Assembly (NCBI RefSeq): GCF_007993735.1
Contig: NZ_CP042453.1
Coordinates: forward strand, 2,914,001 to 2,978,000
Reading direction: 5' to 3'
DNA from: Arenimonas daejeonensis
GTDB taxonomy: Bacteria > Pseudomonadota > Gammaproteobacteria > Xanthomonadales > Xanthomonadaceae
DNA length: 64,000 nt
Position 1 is the stretch's first letter. Each line of letters opens with the position of its first letter. The translations under genes and the position numbers were made by a program. Positions 11,563 to 20,493 of this stretch are shown here, in pieces. A model generated the notes under the pieces. It was not told the DNA's origin. It made no database searches and was given only the letters and a program-made list of their open reading frames with translations.

Positions 11563-11952
11563 TCAGCCGCCCGGGACGAACTTGCGGATGGCCGACAGCA
11601 GCTCATCGCGCGTGAAGGGCTTGGTCAGGTACTGCTCGGAACCGACGATGCGGCCGCGCGCCTTGTCGAACAGGCCGTCCTTGGAGGACAGCATGATGAC
11701 CGGCGTGGACTTGAACATCTGGTTGTTCTTGATCAGCGCGCAGGTCTGGTAGCCATCGAGGCGCGGCATCATGATGTCGACGAAGACGATCTGCGGCTGG
11801 TGGTCGGCGATCTTGGCGAGCGCCTCGAACCCGTCGGTCGCGGTCACCACATCGCAGCCTTCCTTCTTCAGGAGGGTCTCGGCGGTCCGGCGGATCGTCT
11901 TGGAGTCGTCAATGACCATGACCCGCAAGCCGGCCAGGTGGTTTTCGTCCAT
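11563..11952 (-). CDS. pilG: PilG response regulator
   Basis: Single-domain CheY-like receiver of the twitching motility system; ChpA is its expected phosphodonor. It has the acidic pair and phosphoacceptor (MVIDDSKTIRR, FVDIMMPRLDG), the Ser/Thr switch (MLSSKDG) and the Lys of FLTKP-type motifs (YLTKPFT). The ATG at 11952 is chosen over 11964 because GGGGAG lies 4-9 bases ahead of it, while the upstream ATG has no such site. It is first in the operon pilG-pilI-pilJ-chpA-chpB-chpC. No pilH lies between pilG and pilI, the arrangement known from Xylella. Confidence 0.93.
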   Translation of the reverse strand: MDENHLAGLRVMVIDDSKTIRRTAETLLKKEGCDVVTATDGFEALAKIADHQPQIVFVDIMMPRLDGYQTCALIKNNQMFKSTPVIMLSSKDGLFDKARGRIVGSEQYLTKPFTRDELLSAIRKFVPGG

Positions 11953-12018
11953 CTCACTCCCCATTGCAAAGCTGTCCCTGGCAGCGCGGACTCCATCCCG
12001 GAGCCCGCAGATTGCTAG

Positions 12019-12049
12019 CTTATATCCCAGCCGCGCCCAAATGTGTCAA
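12019..12049 (-). promoter_or_regulatory. Putative sigma-70 promoter of the pil-chp operon
   Basis: On the minus strand a perfect -35 hexamer TTGACA (12044-12049) and a -10-like TATAAG (12019-12024) are separated by 19 bases (18 if ATATAA is used). This gives a leader of about 60 bases before pilG. It sits in the divergent region shared with gshB. Confidence 0.55.
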
Positions 12050-12097
12050 GCACGTCCCGGTTCCGGTGTGACCGCCCGCACGATCCACCGGAGGCCC

Positions 12098-12106
12098 TGC
12101 TAGGCT
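12098..12106 (+). promoter_or_regulatory. Putative extended -10 of gshB
   Basis: TGCTAGGCT (TG-n-TAGGCT) ends 11 bases before the gshB ATG at 12118, so transcription would begin at or just before the start codon. The same spacing recurs upstream of several other genes in the window. Confidence 0.4.
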
Positions 12107-12117
12107 AGGCGCCCGGG

Positions 12118-13095
12118 ATGACGGAGATGCAGGCGCCGATGGCACTCGACGTGGCCGTGGTGATGGATCCGATCGGCAATATCAAGATCGGCAAGGATAC
12201 TAGCTTCGCGATGATGCTCGAGGCCCGGCGCCGCGGGCACCGGCTGCACTACGTGCTGCCGGGTGGCCTGTCGCTGGATGGTTCGCGTCCGATGGCCCGC
12301 CTGGCCGAGGCCGAGGTCCGCGACGATCCGGCCGACTGGTACAGCCTGGGCCCGGTGCGTACCCGCCCACTGGCCGAAATGGACGTGGTGCTGATGCGCA
12401 CCGACCCGCCGGTGGACGCGGATTACCTGCACGACACTCATATCCTTACGCTGGCCCAGGCCGAGGGCGTGCTGGTGGTCAATGACCCCCGGGGACTGCG
12501 CGACCTGAACGAGAAGCTGGGCGCCCTGCTCTTCCCGCAGTGCTGCCCGCCGACCCGGGTCTCCCGGGATGCCGGCGAGCTCAAGGCCTTCGTGGCCGAG
12601 CATGGCGAGGTGGTGCTCAAGCCCCTGGACGGCATGGGTGGCCGCTCGATCTTCCGGGTCCGGGCCGGCGACCCGAACCTGAACGTGATCCTGGAAACCC
12701 TGACCGAGGGCGGCCGGCACCTGGCCCTGGCCCAGCGCTACCTGCCGGAGATCACCGACGGCGACAAGCGCATCCTGCTGGTGGACGGTGAGCCGGTGCC
12801 CTATTGCCTGGCCCGGATCCCCCAGGGCGACGAGTTCCGCGGCAACCTGGCCGCCGGCGGCCGCGGCGAGGGCCGCCCGCTGTCGGACCGGGACCGCTGG
12901 ATCGCCGCCCAGGTCGGGCCGGAGCTCAAGCGCCGGGGCATGCTGTTCGTGGGCCTGGACGTGATCGGCGACTGGCTGACCGAGGTCAATGTCACCAGCC
13001 CGACCTGCGTGCGGGAGCTCGACGCCCAGTTCGGGCTGAACATCGCCGGCCAGCTGTTCGACGCGATCGAGGCCCGCCGGGCCGGCCGCGGCTGA
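12118..13095 (+). CDS. gshB: Glutathione synthetase
   Basis: ATP-dependent joining of gamma-glutamylcysteine and glycine, the second step of glutathione synthesis, in the cytosol. 325 residues, ATP-grasp fold: N-terminal domain with VVMDPIGNIKIGKDTSFAMM, ATP-binding VVLKPLDGMGGRSIFR, and C-terminal GLDVIGDWLTEVNVTSPTC. ATG 12118 sits 11 bases after a -10-like element, favouring a nearly leaderless message. The ATG at 12139 (MALDVAVVMDP) fits the family start better in alignment, so either is possible. It is divergent from pilG and followed one base later by tonB, a neighbourhood common in xanthomonads. Confidence 0.95.
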   Translation: MTEMQAPMALDVAVVMDPIGNIKIGKDTSFAMMLEARRRGHRLHYVLPGGLSLDGSRPMARLAEAEVRDDPADWYSLGPVRTRPLAEMDVVLMRTDPPVDADYLHDTHILTLAQAEGVLVVNDPRGLRDLNEKLGALLFPQCCPPTRVSRDAGELKAFVAEHGEVVLKPLDGMGGRSIFRVRAGDPNLNVILETLTEGGRHLALAQRYLPEITDGDKRILLVDGEPVPYCLARIPQGDEFRGNLAAGGRGEGRPLSDRDRWIAAQVGPELKRRGMLFVGLDVIGDWLTEVNVTSPTCVRELDAQFGLNIAGQLFDAIEARRAGRG

Positions 13096-13096
13096 G

Positions 13097-13975
13097 ATGG
13101 CGGCCGTCCAACCCGTGCAACCCGGCCAGATCGGCCCCGCGGAACGGCTCAGCGCCACCCTGGCCCTGTCCCTGGTCGCGTTCGGGGTGCTGATCCTGGG
13201 CGTGGGCTTCGCCCGCGACGCCGCGGCCCCGGTCACCCCGACCCTGGACGTGATCCTGACCGAGACCCGCAGCGACAGCCCACCCGAGGATGCCGACTTC
13301 ATCGCCCAGGCACACAACCAGGGCGGCGGCGACAGCGACCGGGCCGAACGGCCACGCGAGGAACAGCTCGCCCCCGTGCCCAAGCCCGAACCGGGCCTGG
13401 CGCCCGAAACCATGGTCGCCCAGGCCCCGCCACCGGAGCCCGAGCCGACCCCGCGCCTGCTCAGTACCACCGCCCGCAGCGAACAGACCCTGCCGCCGCC
13501 CGAGGACCAGCGCGACACCGACCCCAACACCCTGCCCCCGGGCCGCGAACTGGTGCAGCAGAACCTGGAGATGGCCCGGCTGGCCGCCGAGATCGAACGC
13601 CGCCAGGAGCTGCTGGCCAAACGCCCGAAGCGCAAGTTCGTTTCGGCCAGCACCCGTGAATATGAATACGCCAGCTACCTGCGCGCCTGGGTGACCAAGG
13701 TCGAGCGGGTCGGCAACCTCAACTACCCCGATGAAGCACGACGCCGCGCCTTGGGCGGCCGGCTGGTGATGACCGTGGCGGTGAAGCGCGACGGCAGCAT
13801 CGAGGAGATCGTGCTCAACCGCAGCAGCGGCCTGGGCGTGCTGGACCAGGCGGCGATGCGCATCGTGCGGCTGTCGGAACCGTTCCCGCCGCTGCCGGTG
13901 ACGCAGGAAAACATCGATGTGCTGCACATCACCCGCACCTGGCAGTTCCAGAACGGCAACGTCGCCAGCGAATAA
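13097..13975 (+). CDS. tonB: TonB-family energy transducer
   Basis: 292 residues. One N-terminal membrane anchor (about 19-40, LSATLALSLVAFGVLILGVG), a long Pro/Glu-rich periplasmic spacer, and a C-terminal TonB domain (YLRAWVTKVERVGNLNYPDEA, GGRLVMTVAVKRDGSIEE; WQFQNG at the end). It carries proton-motive energy from ExbB/ExbD to outer-membrane receptors. It starts one base after the gshB stop and probably shares its message. No exbB/exbD is present here. The receptor at 42982-45321 is a possible client, though nothing in the sequence shows this directly. Confidence 0.9.
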   Translation: MAAVQPVQPGQIGPAERLSATLALSLVAFGVLILGVGFARDAAAPVTPTLDVILTETRSDSPPEDADFIAQAHNQGGGDSDRAERPREEQLAPVPKPEPGLAPETMVAQAPPPEPEPTPRLLSTTARSEQTLPPPEDQRDTDPNTLPPGRELVQQNLEMARLAAEIERRQELLAKRPKRKFVSASTREYEYASYLRAWVTKVERVGNLNYPDEARRRALGGRLVMTVAVKRDGSIEEIVLNRSSGLGVLDQAAMRIVRLSEPFPPLPVTQENIDVLHITRTWQFQNGNVASE

Positions 13976-13984
13976 GCGCCCGGA

Positions 13985-14932
13985 TCAGCCCATCAGGGCC
14001 GCGATCACCGCCATGCGCACCGGCAGGCCGTTGGCGACCTGCTCCAGGATCACCGACTGCGGGCCATCGGCCACGCCGCCGTCGATCTCGACGCCGCGGT
14101 TCATCGGCCCGGGGTGCATCACGATCGCATCGGGTGCCGCCCGCGCCAGCCGGGCCGGGCTGAGGCCGTAGTCCTTGTAATAACCGTCCAGCGAGGGCAC
14201 CAGGCCTTCCTCCATGCGCTCGCGCTGCAGGCGCAGCATGATCGCCGCGTCCACGCCGGCCACCGCCTGGTCGAAGTCGTGGAAGACCCGGCAACCCTGC
14301 AGCACATCCTCGTCCGGCAGCAGGTTGGCCGGGCCGCAGACGCGGATCTCGCCGCAGCCCAGGGCACGCAGCGCGTGCAGGTCGGAACGCGCGACACGCG
14401 AGTGTTTCAGATCGCCGGCGATCAGCACCTTCAGTCGCGAGAAGTCGTGCCCCTTGTGCTGGCGCAGGGTCAGCATGTCCAGCAGGCCCTGGGTCGGGTG
14501 CGCCGCGCGGCCGTCGCCGGCATTGATGATGCGGGTCCCGGGCGCCGCACCCGCGGCCAGCGCCGCGACCGCGCCGTTGTCGGCATGGCGGATGACGAAA
14601 CAATCCACGCCCATTGCTTCCAGCGTCCGGAGAGTGTCGAGCGCGCTTTCGCCCTTCTTGGTGGACGAGGTCGAGACGTCGAAATTCAGCACGTCCATGC
14701 CCAGCCGGGTGGCGGCCAGCTGGAAGCTGCTGCGGGTGCGGGTGGAGGTCTCAAAGAACAGCGTGCACAGCGTGCGGCCCGCCAGGCGCGCACGTTGGCC
14801 GGTGCCACCCAGCGCATCGGGGCGCAGCGCCTGCGCGGCATCCAGCAATTGCGTGAGCGTGGCCGCCGGAAGGTTTTCCAGCGTCAGCAGGTGGCGCAGG
14901 CGGCCGTCGGGGTGGAACTGCAGGTCGGTCAT
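13985..14932 (-). CDS. pyrB: Aspartate carbamoyltransferase catalytic subunit
   Basis: Condenses carbamoyl phosphate with aspartate, the committed step of pyrimidine synthesis. 315 residues from ATG 14932. Signature carbamoyl-phosphate loop FETSTRTRSSF, followed by STSSTKKGES, HPTQGLLD and HPGPMNRG. The start overlaps the ruvX stop by ATGA, so yqgE-ruvX-pyrB reads as one coupled operon. The longer open frame upstream of 14932 lies inside ruvX and was rejected. It converges on tonB with a 9-base gap. No pyrI or pyrC-like partner is adjacent. Confidence 0.96.
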   Translation of the reverse strand: MTDLQFHPDGRLRHLLTLENLPAATLTQLLDAAQALRPDALGGTGQRARLAGRTLCTLFFETSTRTRSSFQLAATRLGMDVLNFDVSTSSTKKGESALDTLRTLEAMGVDCFVIRHADNGAVAALAAGAAPGTRIINAGDGRAAHPTQGLLDMLTLRQHKGHDFSRLKVLIAGDLKHSRVARSDLHALRALGCGEIRVCGPANLLPDEDVLQGCRVFHDFDQAVAGVDAAIMLRLQRERMEEGLVPSLDGYYKDYGLSPARLARAAPDAIVMHPGPMNRGVEIDGGVADGPQSVILEQVANGLPVRMAVIAALMG

Positions 14933-15396
14933 GGGCGGGCGGGTTCGGCGTCGAGGGATAGGCGGGAATCGGGTTCGGACAACCAGCGTTCGAGGATGAC
15001 CACGGCGGCCAGCGCATCCAGCTGCGAGGCCTGATGCCGCTTGCGGGCACCGGCGGCGCGTGCGGCGGCGAACCGCTGGGCGGCCTCGATCGAGCTGCGG
15101 CGTTCGTCCACCTGCTGCACCGGCAGCGCATACCGTTTGGCCAGCTCCCGGGCAAACCCCCGGGCGCGCTGGCGGATCGGCTGGTCGCCGCCGTCCAGCG
15201 TGGCCGGGTCGCCGACCACCAGGCCATCGGGTCGCCATTCGCGTACCCAGCGGTCCAGCTGCGGCCAGTCCGGCCCGGACGCATGCACGTCCAGCACGCC
15301 GACTTCGCGTGCACTCTGGGAGACGGTATTGCCCACGGCGACGCCGATGCGGCGTGCGCCGACATCGAAGCCCAGCAGGGTGGTCGGGTTGTTCAT
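14929..15396 (-). CDS. ruvX: RuvX/YqgF-family putative pre-16S rRNA nuclease
   Basis: 155 residues from ATG 15396. RNase H-like fold with the N-terminal FDVGARRIGVAVGN (first catalytic Asp), GLVVGDPATLDGG, VDERRSSIEAAQ (second acidic site) and a C-terminal LDALAAVVILERWL carrying the last Asp. The family is linked to 16S rRNA 5'-end maturation and, in older work, to Holliday junction resolution. The start overlaps the yqgE stop and the stop overlaps the pyrB start, both by ATGA, so the three genes are likely co-translated. Confidence 0.95.
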   Translation of the reverse strand: MNNPTTLLGFDVGARRIGVAVGNTVSQSAREVGVLDVHASGPDWPQLDRWVREWRPDGLVVGDPATLDGGDQPIRQRARGFARELAKRYALPVQQVDERRSSIEAAQRFAAARAAGARKRHQASQLDALAAVVILERWLSEPDSRLSLDAEPARP

Positions 15397-15999
15397 GAGT
15401 GCCCGGCGTAACCGGCCAGGCGCGCCAGGTCCACGCCGGCGGAGCGCGCGGCCGCCTGCCAGCGCTGGTCCAGCGGCGAATGGAAAAGGATCCCGTGGTC
15501 GGCCGGCACCGTCAGCCAGCTGTTTTCGACCAGTTCGGCTTCCAGCTGGCCCGCGGTCCAGCCCGCATAACCCAGGGCGACCAGGACATTGCCGGGGCCG
15601 TCGCCACCCGCCATGGCGGCCAGGATGTCGCGCGAGGTGGTGACGGCCAGGCCGCGGCCGAAACGCAGGGTCGAACCCCATTCGCGTGGATCGTCGTGCA
15701 GCACGAAACCGCGGTCTGGCTGTACCGGACCGCCAGCGACAAGGGGCCGGCTGGAAAGTTCGTCGGAACCGGGCGCCAGTTCCATCTGCGCCAGCAGTTC
15801 GCCCAGGTGTAGTCGGCGGCGCGGTTGATGACGATGCCCATGGCGCCATCGGCATCGTGCTGGCAGATCAGGGTCACCGAATGGTGGAAGTTCGGGTCTT
15901 CCAGTGTCGGCATGGCGATAAGGAAGTGGTCGGCCAGGTACTGGCCGGGGTGGACCGGGCCACGGGGGACGGGCCGGACGGGTTCGGGGCGCGCGACAT
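15393..15999 (-). CDS. yqgE: YqgE/AlgH family protein (two apparent frameshifts)
   Basis: UPF0301 (AlgH) protein, about 202 residues when rebuilt; its biochemical role is not established. The start is ATG 15999 ([12 protein letters not shown]). Missing bases near 15965 (a C run) and 15808 are needed to join this to [19 protein letters not shown], then [15 protein letters not shown], and then [17 protein letters not shown] and [13 protein letters not shown], all strongly conserved in the family. The end overlaps ruvX. First gene of yqgE-ruvX-pyrB. Confidence 0.88.
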
Positions 16000-16053
16000 G
16001 GCGACATTCTAGCGCGCCGGCCCGCCGGGACTGTCGGCAGGTTCGGCCGCGAT

Positions 16054-16083
16054 GAAAAAGAAACGCCGGGCAAGCCCGGCGTT
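16054..16083 (-). terminator. Rho-independent terminator after pilU
   Basis: A perfect 10-bp stem, AACGCCGGGC / GCCCGGCGTT with a 2-base loop (16062-16083), is followed on the minus strand by a T-rich tract (TTCTTTTTC). It lies 25 bases downstream of the pilU stop. Confidence 0.85.
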
Positions 16084-16107
16084 CCGGTGAACAGGGAACG
16101 GCCGGGG

Positions 16108-17238
16108 CTACTTGGCCTCGGACAGCTCCACGCCATCCAGGCCCTGGGACAGGGTGCGGGCATCGCCGCCCTGGGCCAGCTTGATCTTCAGGCGCACCTC
16201 GTTGGCCGAGTCGGCGAAACGCAGGGCGTCCTCGTAGCTGATCTCGCCCGCCTGGTAGAGCTCGAACAGGGCCTGGTCGAAGGTCTTCATGCCCAGGTTG
16301 GTCGACTCCTTCATCACGTCCTTGATCTTGTGGATCTCGCCGTCGCGGATGTAGTCCTGCACGAGCGGCGTGCCCAGGAGGATTTCCATGGCGACACGCC
16401 GGGACTTGCCGTCCGGCGTCGGGATGAGCTGCTGCGCCACCACACCCTTCAGGTTCATCGAAAGGTCCATCAGCAGCTGGCTGCGGCGGTCTTCCGGGAA
16501 GAAGTTGATGATGCGGTCCATCGCCTGGTTGGCGTTGTTGGCGTGCAGGGTGCACAGCACCAGGTGGCCGGTTTCCGCGAACGCGATCGCATGGTCCATG
16601 CCCTCGCGGGTACGCACCTCGCCGATCATGATCACGTCGGGCGCCTGGCGCAGGGTGTTCTTCAGCGCCGCTTCCCAGCTGTCGGTATCGATGCCGACTT
16701 CACGCTGGGTGATGATGCAGCCCTCGTGCTTGTGCACGAATTCGATCGGGTCCTCGATGGTGATGATGTGGCCCGAGGAGTTCATGTTGCGGTAGCCGAT
16801 CATGGCCGCCAGCGAGGTGGACTTACCCGTGCCGGTGGCGCCCACGAACAGGATGATGCCGCGCTTGGTCATCGCCAGCGACTTGATGACCGCCGGCAGG
16901 TTCAGTTCCTCGACCGTGGGAATGCGCGTCTCGATGCGGCGCAGCACCATGCCGACCTGGTTGCGCTGGTAGAAACACGACACACGGAAACGGCCGACGC
17001 CGGACACGCCGATGGCGAAGTTGCACTCGTGGGTCTTTTCGAACTCCTCGCGCTGCGAGGGGTTCATGACGTTCAGCACCAGGTCGCGGGACTGCTGCGG
17101 CGTCAGTGGGTTCTGGGTGATCGGCGAGAGCTTGCCGTTGACCTTCATTGACGGCGGCACGCCGGCCGTGATGAACAGGTCCGAGGCCTTCTTGTGCGCC
17201 ATCAGCTTCAGGAAGGAGGTGAAGTCGATGCTGCTCAT
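16108..17238 (-). CDS. pilU: PilU type IV pilus retraction ATPase
   Basis: Hexameric secretion-type ATPase that assists PilT in pilus retraction and twitching. 376 residues, intact. N-terminal [20 protein letters not shown] is PilU-like. Walker [10 protein letters not shown], Asp box [10 protein letters not shown], Walker [17 protein letters not shown] and the His box [18 protein letters not shown] are all present. It lies 82 bases after pilT in the usual pilT-pilU order and ends at a strong terminator. [20 protein letters not shown] marks the N-terminal PAS-like region of the family. Confidence 0.97.
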   Translation of the reverse strand: MSSIDFTSFLKLMAHKKASDLFITAGVPPSMKVNGKLSPITQNPLTPQQSRDLVLNVMNPSQREEFEKTHECNFAIGVSGVGRFRVSCFYQRNQVGMVLRRIETRIPTVEELNLPAVIKSLAMTKRGIILFVGATGTGKSTSLAAMIGYRNMNSSGHIITIEDPIEFVHKHEGCIITQREVGIDTDSWEAALKNTLRQAPDVIMIGEVRTREGMDHAIAFAETGHLVLCTLHANNANQAMDRIINFFPEDRRSQLLMDLSMNLKGVVAQQLIPTPDGKSRRVAMEILLGTPLVQDYIRDGEIHKIKDVMKESTNLGMKTFDQALFELYQAGEISYEDALRFADSANEVRLKIKLAQGGDARTLSQGLDGVELSEAK

Positions 17239-17320
17239 GCGTGCTCCTGTGCTGCGCCCGTGGCCTTGGCCCGGGCGCGGTGTTCATGCGGCATCCTGCC
17301 AGCCCCCACCGGCATGGACG

Positions 17321-18357
17321 TCATTCGAAAAGCTTCTTTTCCTTGGCGTATTCCTTGGCCTGCAGCTTCGTCACCAGGCCACGCTTCACCATGTCCTGCA
17401 GGCACTGGTCGAGCGTCTGCATGCCGTACTGCTGGCCGGTCTGGATGGACGAGTACATCTGCGCCACCTTGTCCTCGCGGATCAGGTTGCGGATGGCCGG
17501 GGTGGCGATCATGATCTCGTGCGCCGCGACGCGGCCGCCGCCGACCTTCTTGAGCAGCGACTGCGAGATGACCGCACGCAGGGACTCGGACAGCATCGAG
17601 CGCACCATCGGCTTTTCGCCGGCGGGGAACACGTCGATGATGCGGTCGATGGTCTTGGCCGCGGACGAGGTGTGCAGGGTGGCGAACACCAGGTGGCCGG
17701 TCTCCGCGGCGGTCAGCGCCAGGCGGATGGTTTCAGGTCGCGCATCTCGCCGACCAGGATGTAGTCGGGGTCTTCGCGCAGGGCCGAGCGCAGGGCCTCG
17801 TTGAAGCCGTGGGTGTCGCGGTGCACTTCGCGCTGGTTCACCAGGCACTTCTGCGAGGTGTGCACGAACTCGATCGGGTCCTCGACGGTGAGGATGTGGC
17901 CGAATTCGTTCTTGTTGACGCTGTCCACCATGGCCGCGAGGGTGGTTGACTTGCCCGAGCCGGTCGGGCCGGTCACCAGCACCAGGCCCTGGGGCTGCTG
18001 CACCAGTTCGGAGAAGATCTTGGGCGCGGCCAGTTCCTCGAGCGTCAGGATCTGGCTGGGAATGGTACGGAACACGGCGCCGGCGCCGCGGTTCTGGTTG
18101 AAGGCGTTGACGCGGAAGCGCGCCAGGCCGGGGATCTCGAAGGAGAAGTCGACCTCGAGGAACTCCTCGTAGTCGCGCCGCTGCTTGTCCGACATGATGT
18201 CGTACACCAGCGCATGCACCTGCTTGTGGTCCAGGGCGGGGATGTTGATGCGGCGGACGTCGCCGTCCACGCGGATCATGGGCGGCAGGCCGGCCGACAG
18301 GTGCAGGTCGGAGGCCTTGTTCTTGACCGAGAATGCCAGAAGTTCGGCGATGTCCAT
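17321..18357 (-). CDS. pilT: PilT type IV pilus retraction ATPase (one apparent frameshift)
   Basis: Main retraction motor of type IV pili, 345 residues when rebuilt. ATG 18357 (MDIAELLAFSVKNKASDLHL) matches the family start and follows GGGGATTTGAAG; the upstream TTG was rejected. Walker [58 protein letters not shown] lost G near 17735 interrupts the text between MRDL and ETIRLA, right behind Walker B. Taken literally, the strain would lack PilT retraction, but pilU, pilG and most of the pathway are intact, so a sequencing error is likelier. Confidence 0.94.
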
Positions 18358-18415
18358 CTTCAAATCCCCTTAGCGGCGCATCCAATTAATGAATAGGCGA
18401 TCGCGTGCCCCCGGG

Positions 18416-18421
18416 GCAGTA
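18416..18421 (-). promoter_or_regulatory. Possible -10 element for pilT
   Basis: TATACT on the minus strand, inside the palindrome TATAGCGCTAT, in the 94-base divergent region between pilT and yggS. No convincing -35 at normal spacing (TTGACC is only 14 bases away), so support is weak. Confidence 0.3.
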
Positions 18422-18451
18422 TAGCGCTATCCACGAAGGTCAATACCATCC

Positions 18452-19132
18452 ATGGAATCGTTCGCCCGGACCCTGCACGGCGTCTTGCAAGATATTGAAA
18501 ACGCGGCAAAGCTGGCCGGCCGGCCAGGGGCCGTGAAGCTGCTGGCGGTGTCCAAGACCCGCCCTGCGGAAGCGGTACGCGCCCTGGCCGCGGCGGGCCA
18601 GCGGGCCTTCGGCGAAAACTACGTCCAGGAAGGTACGGCCAAGCGCCTGGCCCTGGCCGACCTGCCGCTGGATTGGCACCTGATCGGCCACCTGCAGTCG
18701 AACAAGTGCCGCGAGGCGGCCGAACATTTCGACTGGGTGCATTCACTTGACCGGGCCAAGCTGGTCGATGCCCTGGACCAGGCCCGGGCCGCGGACCGGC
18801 CGCCGCTGAACGTGCTCATCCAGGTGAACGTGGACGGCGAGGCCAGCAAGTCCGGCTGTGCCCCCGGCGAGGTCGCTGCCCTGGCCGACCGGGTCGCAGC
18901 CGCACCGCGGCTGCGGCTGCGCGGGCTGATGGCGATCCCCGAACCGCATCCCGACCCCGCACACCGGCGCGATGCCTTCCGCCGGCTCAAGCAGCTTTAC
19001 GACACGCTCGCCGCACGCCACCCGGACGTGGATACGTTGTCCATGGGCATGAGCGAAGACTTCGCGCTGGCGATCGCCGAGGGCTCGACGATGGTGCGCA
19101 TCGGCACGGCGCTGTTCGGCGCGCGTGACTGA
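18452..19132 (+). CDS. yggS: YggS-type PLP homeostasis protein
   Basis: Small cytosolic pyridoxal-phosphate-binding protein (PLPBP/PROSC family) that balances free PLP and amino/keto-acid pools. 226 residues. PLP-lysine motif LLAVSKTRPAEAV, then FGENYVQEG, WHLIGHLQSNK, the phosphate-binding LSMGMSEDFALAI and GSTMVRIGTALFG. It is divergent from pilT and followed by proC, the same order as in Pseudomonas and xanthomonads. Confidence 0.96.
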   Translation: MESFARTLHGVLQDIENAAKLAGRPGAVKLLAVSKTRPAEAVRALAAAGQRAFGENYVQEGTAKRLALADLPLDWHLIGHLQSNKCREAAEHFDWVHSLDRAKLVDALDQARAADRPPLNVLIQVNVDGEASKSGCAPGEVAALADRVAAAPRLRLRGLMAIPEPHPDPAHRRDAFRRLKQLYDTLAARHPDVDTLSMGMSEDFALAIAEGSTMVRIGTALFGARD

Positions 19133-19160
19133 TGCGGCCCGCTTCCTTTACCTTGCCTCC

Positions 19161-19978
19161 ATGGACAGACACCCGATCGTATTCATCGGCGGCGGCAACA
19201 TGGCCCGCAGCCTCATCGGCGGACTGATCGCCCGGGGCCACGCGCCGGAAGCCCTGCGCGTGGCCGAGCCGGTCGCCGCCCTGCGCGAAGCCCTGGCCAC
19301 CGACTTCGGCGTGCGTGTCCGCGAGACCGGCGTAGAGGCGGCCGACGGCGCCGGTACCTGGCTGCTCGCGGTCAAACCGCAGGTCATGCGCGACGTCTGC
19401 GAATCGCTGGCGCCCCTGGCCCAGGCGCAGCGCCCGCTGCTGGTGTCCATCGCTGCCGGCATCACCACCGATCAGATCGACCAGTGGCTGGGCGGTGGCC
19501 AGGCGGTGGTGCGCAGCATGCCCAACACCCCGCCCTGCTCGGCGCCGGCGCCACCGGCCTGTACGCCAATGCCCGCGTCACGCCCGACCAGCGGCAGGCC
19601 GCCGAGGCCCTGATGCAGGCCGCCGGCATCACCGCCTGGATCCCCGAAGAGTCGCTGATGGATGCAGTCACCGCCGTATCCGGCAGCGGTCCGGCCTATG
19701 CCTTCCTGCTGGCCGAGGCCATGCAGGCGGCGGGCGAAGCCCAGGGTCTGGCGCCCGATACCGCCCGCACCCTGGTGCTGCAGACGATCCTGGGCGCGGC
19801 GCGCATGCTCAGCGAATCCGGCGAACCGGCGGCCGTGCTGCGGCAGCGCGTCACCTCTCCCGGCGGCACCACCCAGGCAGCGATCGAGAGCTTCGAGGCC
19901 GGCGGCTTCCGGCAGCTGGTGGACCAGGCCATCGCCGCCGCCACCCGGCGCGGCCGCGAGCTGGCCGGTGGCGGCTGA
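19161..19978 (+). CDS. proC: Pyrroline-5-carboxylate reductase (one apparent frameshift)
   Basis: Last step of proline synthesis, NAD(P)H-dependent reduction of P5C. 272 residues when rebuilt. N-terminal Rossmann motif FIGGGNMARSLIGG, then VVRSMPNTPALLGAGATGLY and VSGSGPAYAFLLAEAM near the substrate site, and SPGGTTQAAIESFE. The frame shifts within ACCCCGCCC near 19532: adding one C restores NTPALLGAG. The start is ATG 19161 (MDRHPIVFIGGG), 29 bases after the yggS stop. Confidence 0.94.
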
Positions 19979-20052
19979 ACCCTTCACGCCCCGTGGATGA
20001 CAGGCCGTGGCCGCAGCGCGATGATGCTTTCCCGCCCCGAGGAGGTCCGGCC

Positions 20053-20493
20053 ATGATCCGTCACCGCTTCCTTGTCCTGATCGCCGTGCTCTGCGGCCTG
20101 GCGCTGCCGGCCGTGGCGCAGAACTCGGTCCGCTCCGGCGACCTGGTGGTGCACTACAACGCGGTACCGACCACCAGCCTGACGCCCGACGTCGCCCGCC
20201 AGTACGGCATCACCCGGTCGGCCAACCGCGCGCTGGTGAACATCTCGGTCCGTCGCGGCACGCCCGGCGCCGACGAAGCGGTGCCGGCACAGGTCAGCGT
20301 CGCGGTCACCAACCTCAACGGCCAGCGTTCGGCCCTGCGCGTGCGCGAGGTGCGCGAGGGCGAGGCGATCTACTACCTGGCCGAAGCCCGCATCCAGGGC
20401 CACGAGACCCTGGACTTCGAAGTCGAGGTCACGCCCGAAGGCGCGACCGCGCCGGTGCAGGCCAGCTTCCGCCAGGAGTTCTTCCCCCAGTGA
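20053..20493 (+). CDS. DUF4426 family exported protein
   Basis: 146 residues with an N-terminal signal peptide (MIRHRFLVLIAVLCGLALPAVAQ; cleavage likely after VAQ). The mature part (SGDLVVHYNAVPTTSLTPDVA, ALVNISVRRG, ETLDFEVEVTPEG) matches the DUF4426 family, a small beta-rich periplasmic protein often found near proC and yggT. Function unknown. GAGGAGG, 12-18 bases ahead of the ATG, is a usable ribosome-binding site. The stop overlaps the next GTG start by GTGA. Confidence 0.85.
   Translation: MIRHRFLVLIAVLCGLALPAVAQNSVRSGDLVVHYNAVPTTSLTPDVARQYGITRSANRALVNISVRRGTPGADEAVPAQVSVAVTNLNGQRSALRVREVREGEAIYYLAEARIQGHETLDFEVEVTPEGATAPVQASFRQEFFPQ

Noticed and set aside
14933..15238. N-terminal extension of pyrB to 15238
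   Set aside because: It lies within ruvX; ATG 14932 matches the family start and the ATGA overlap.
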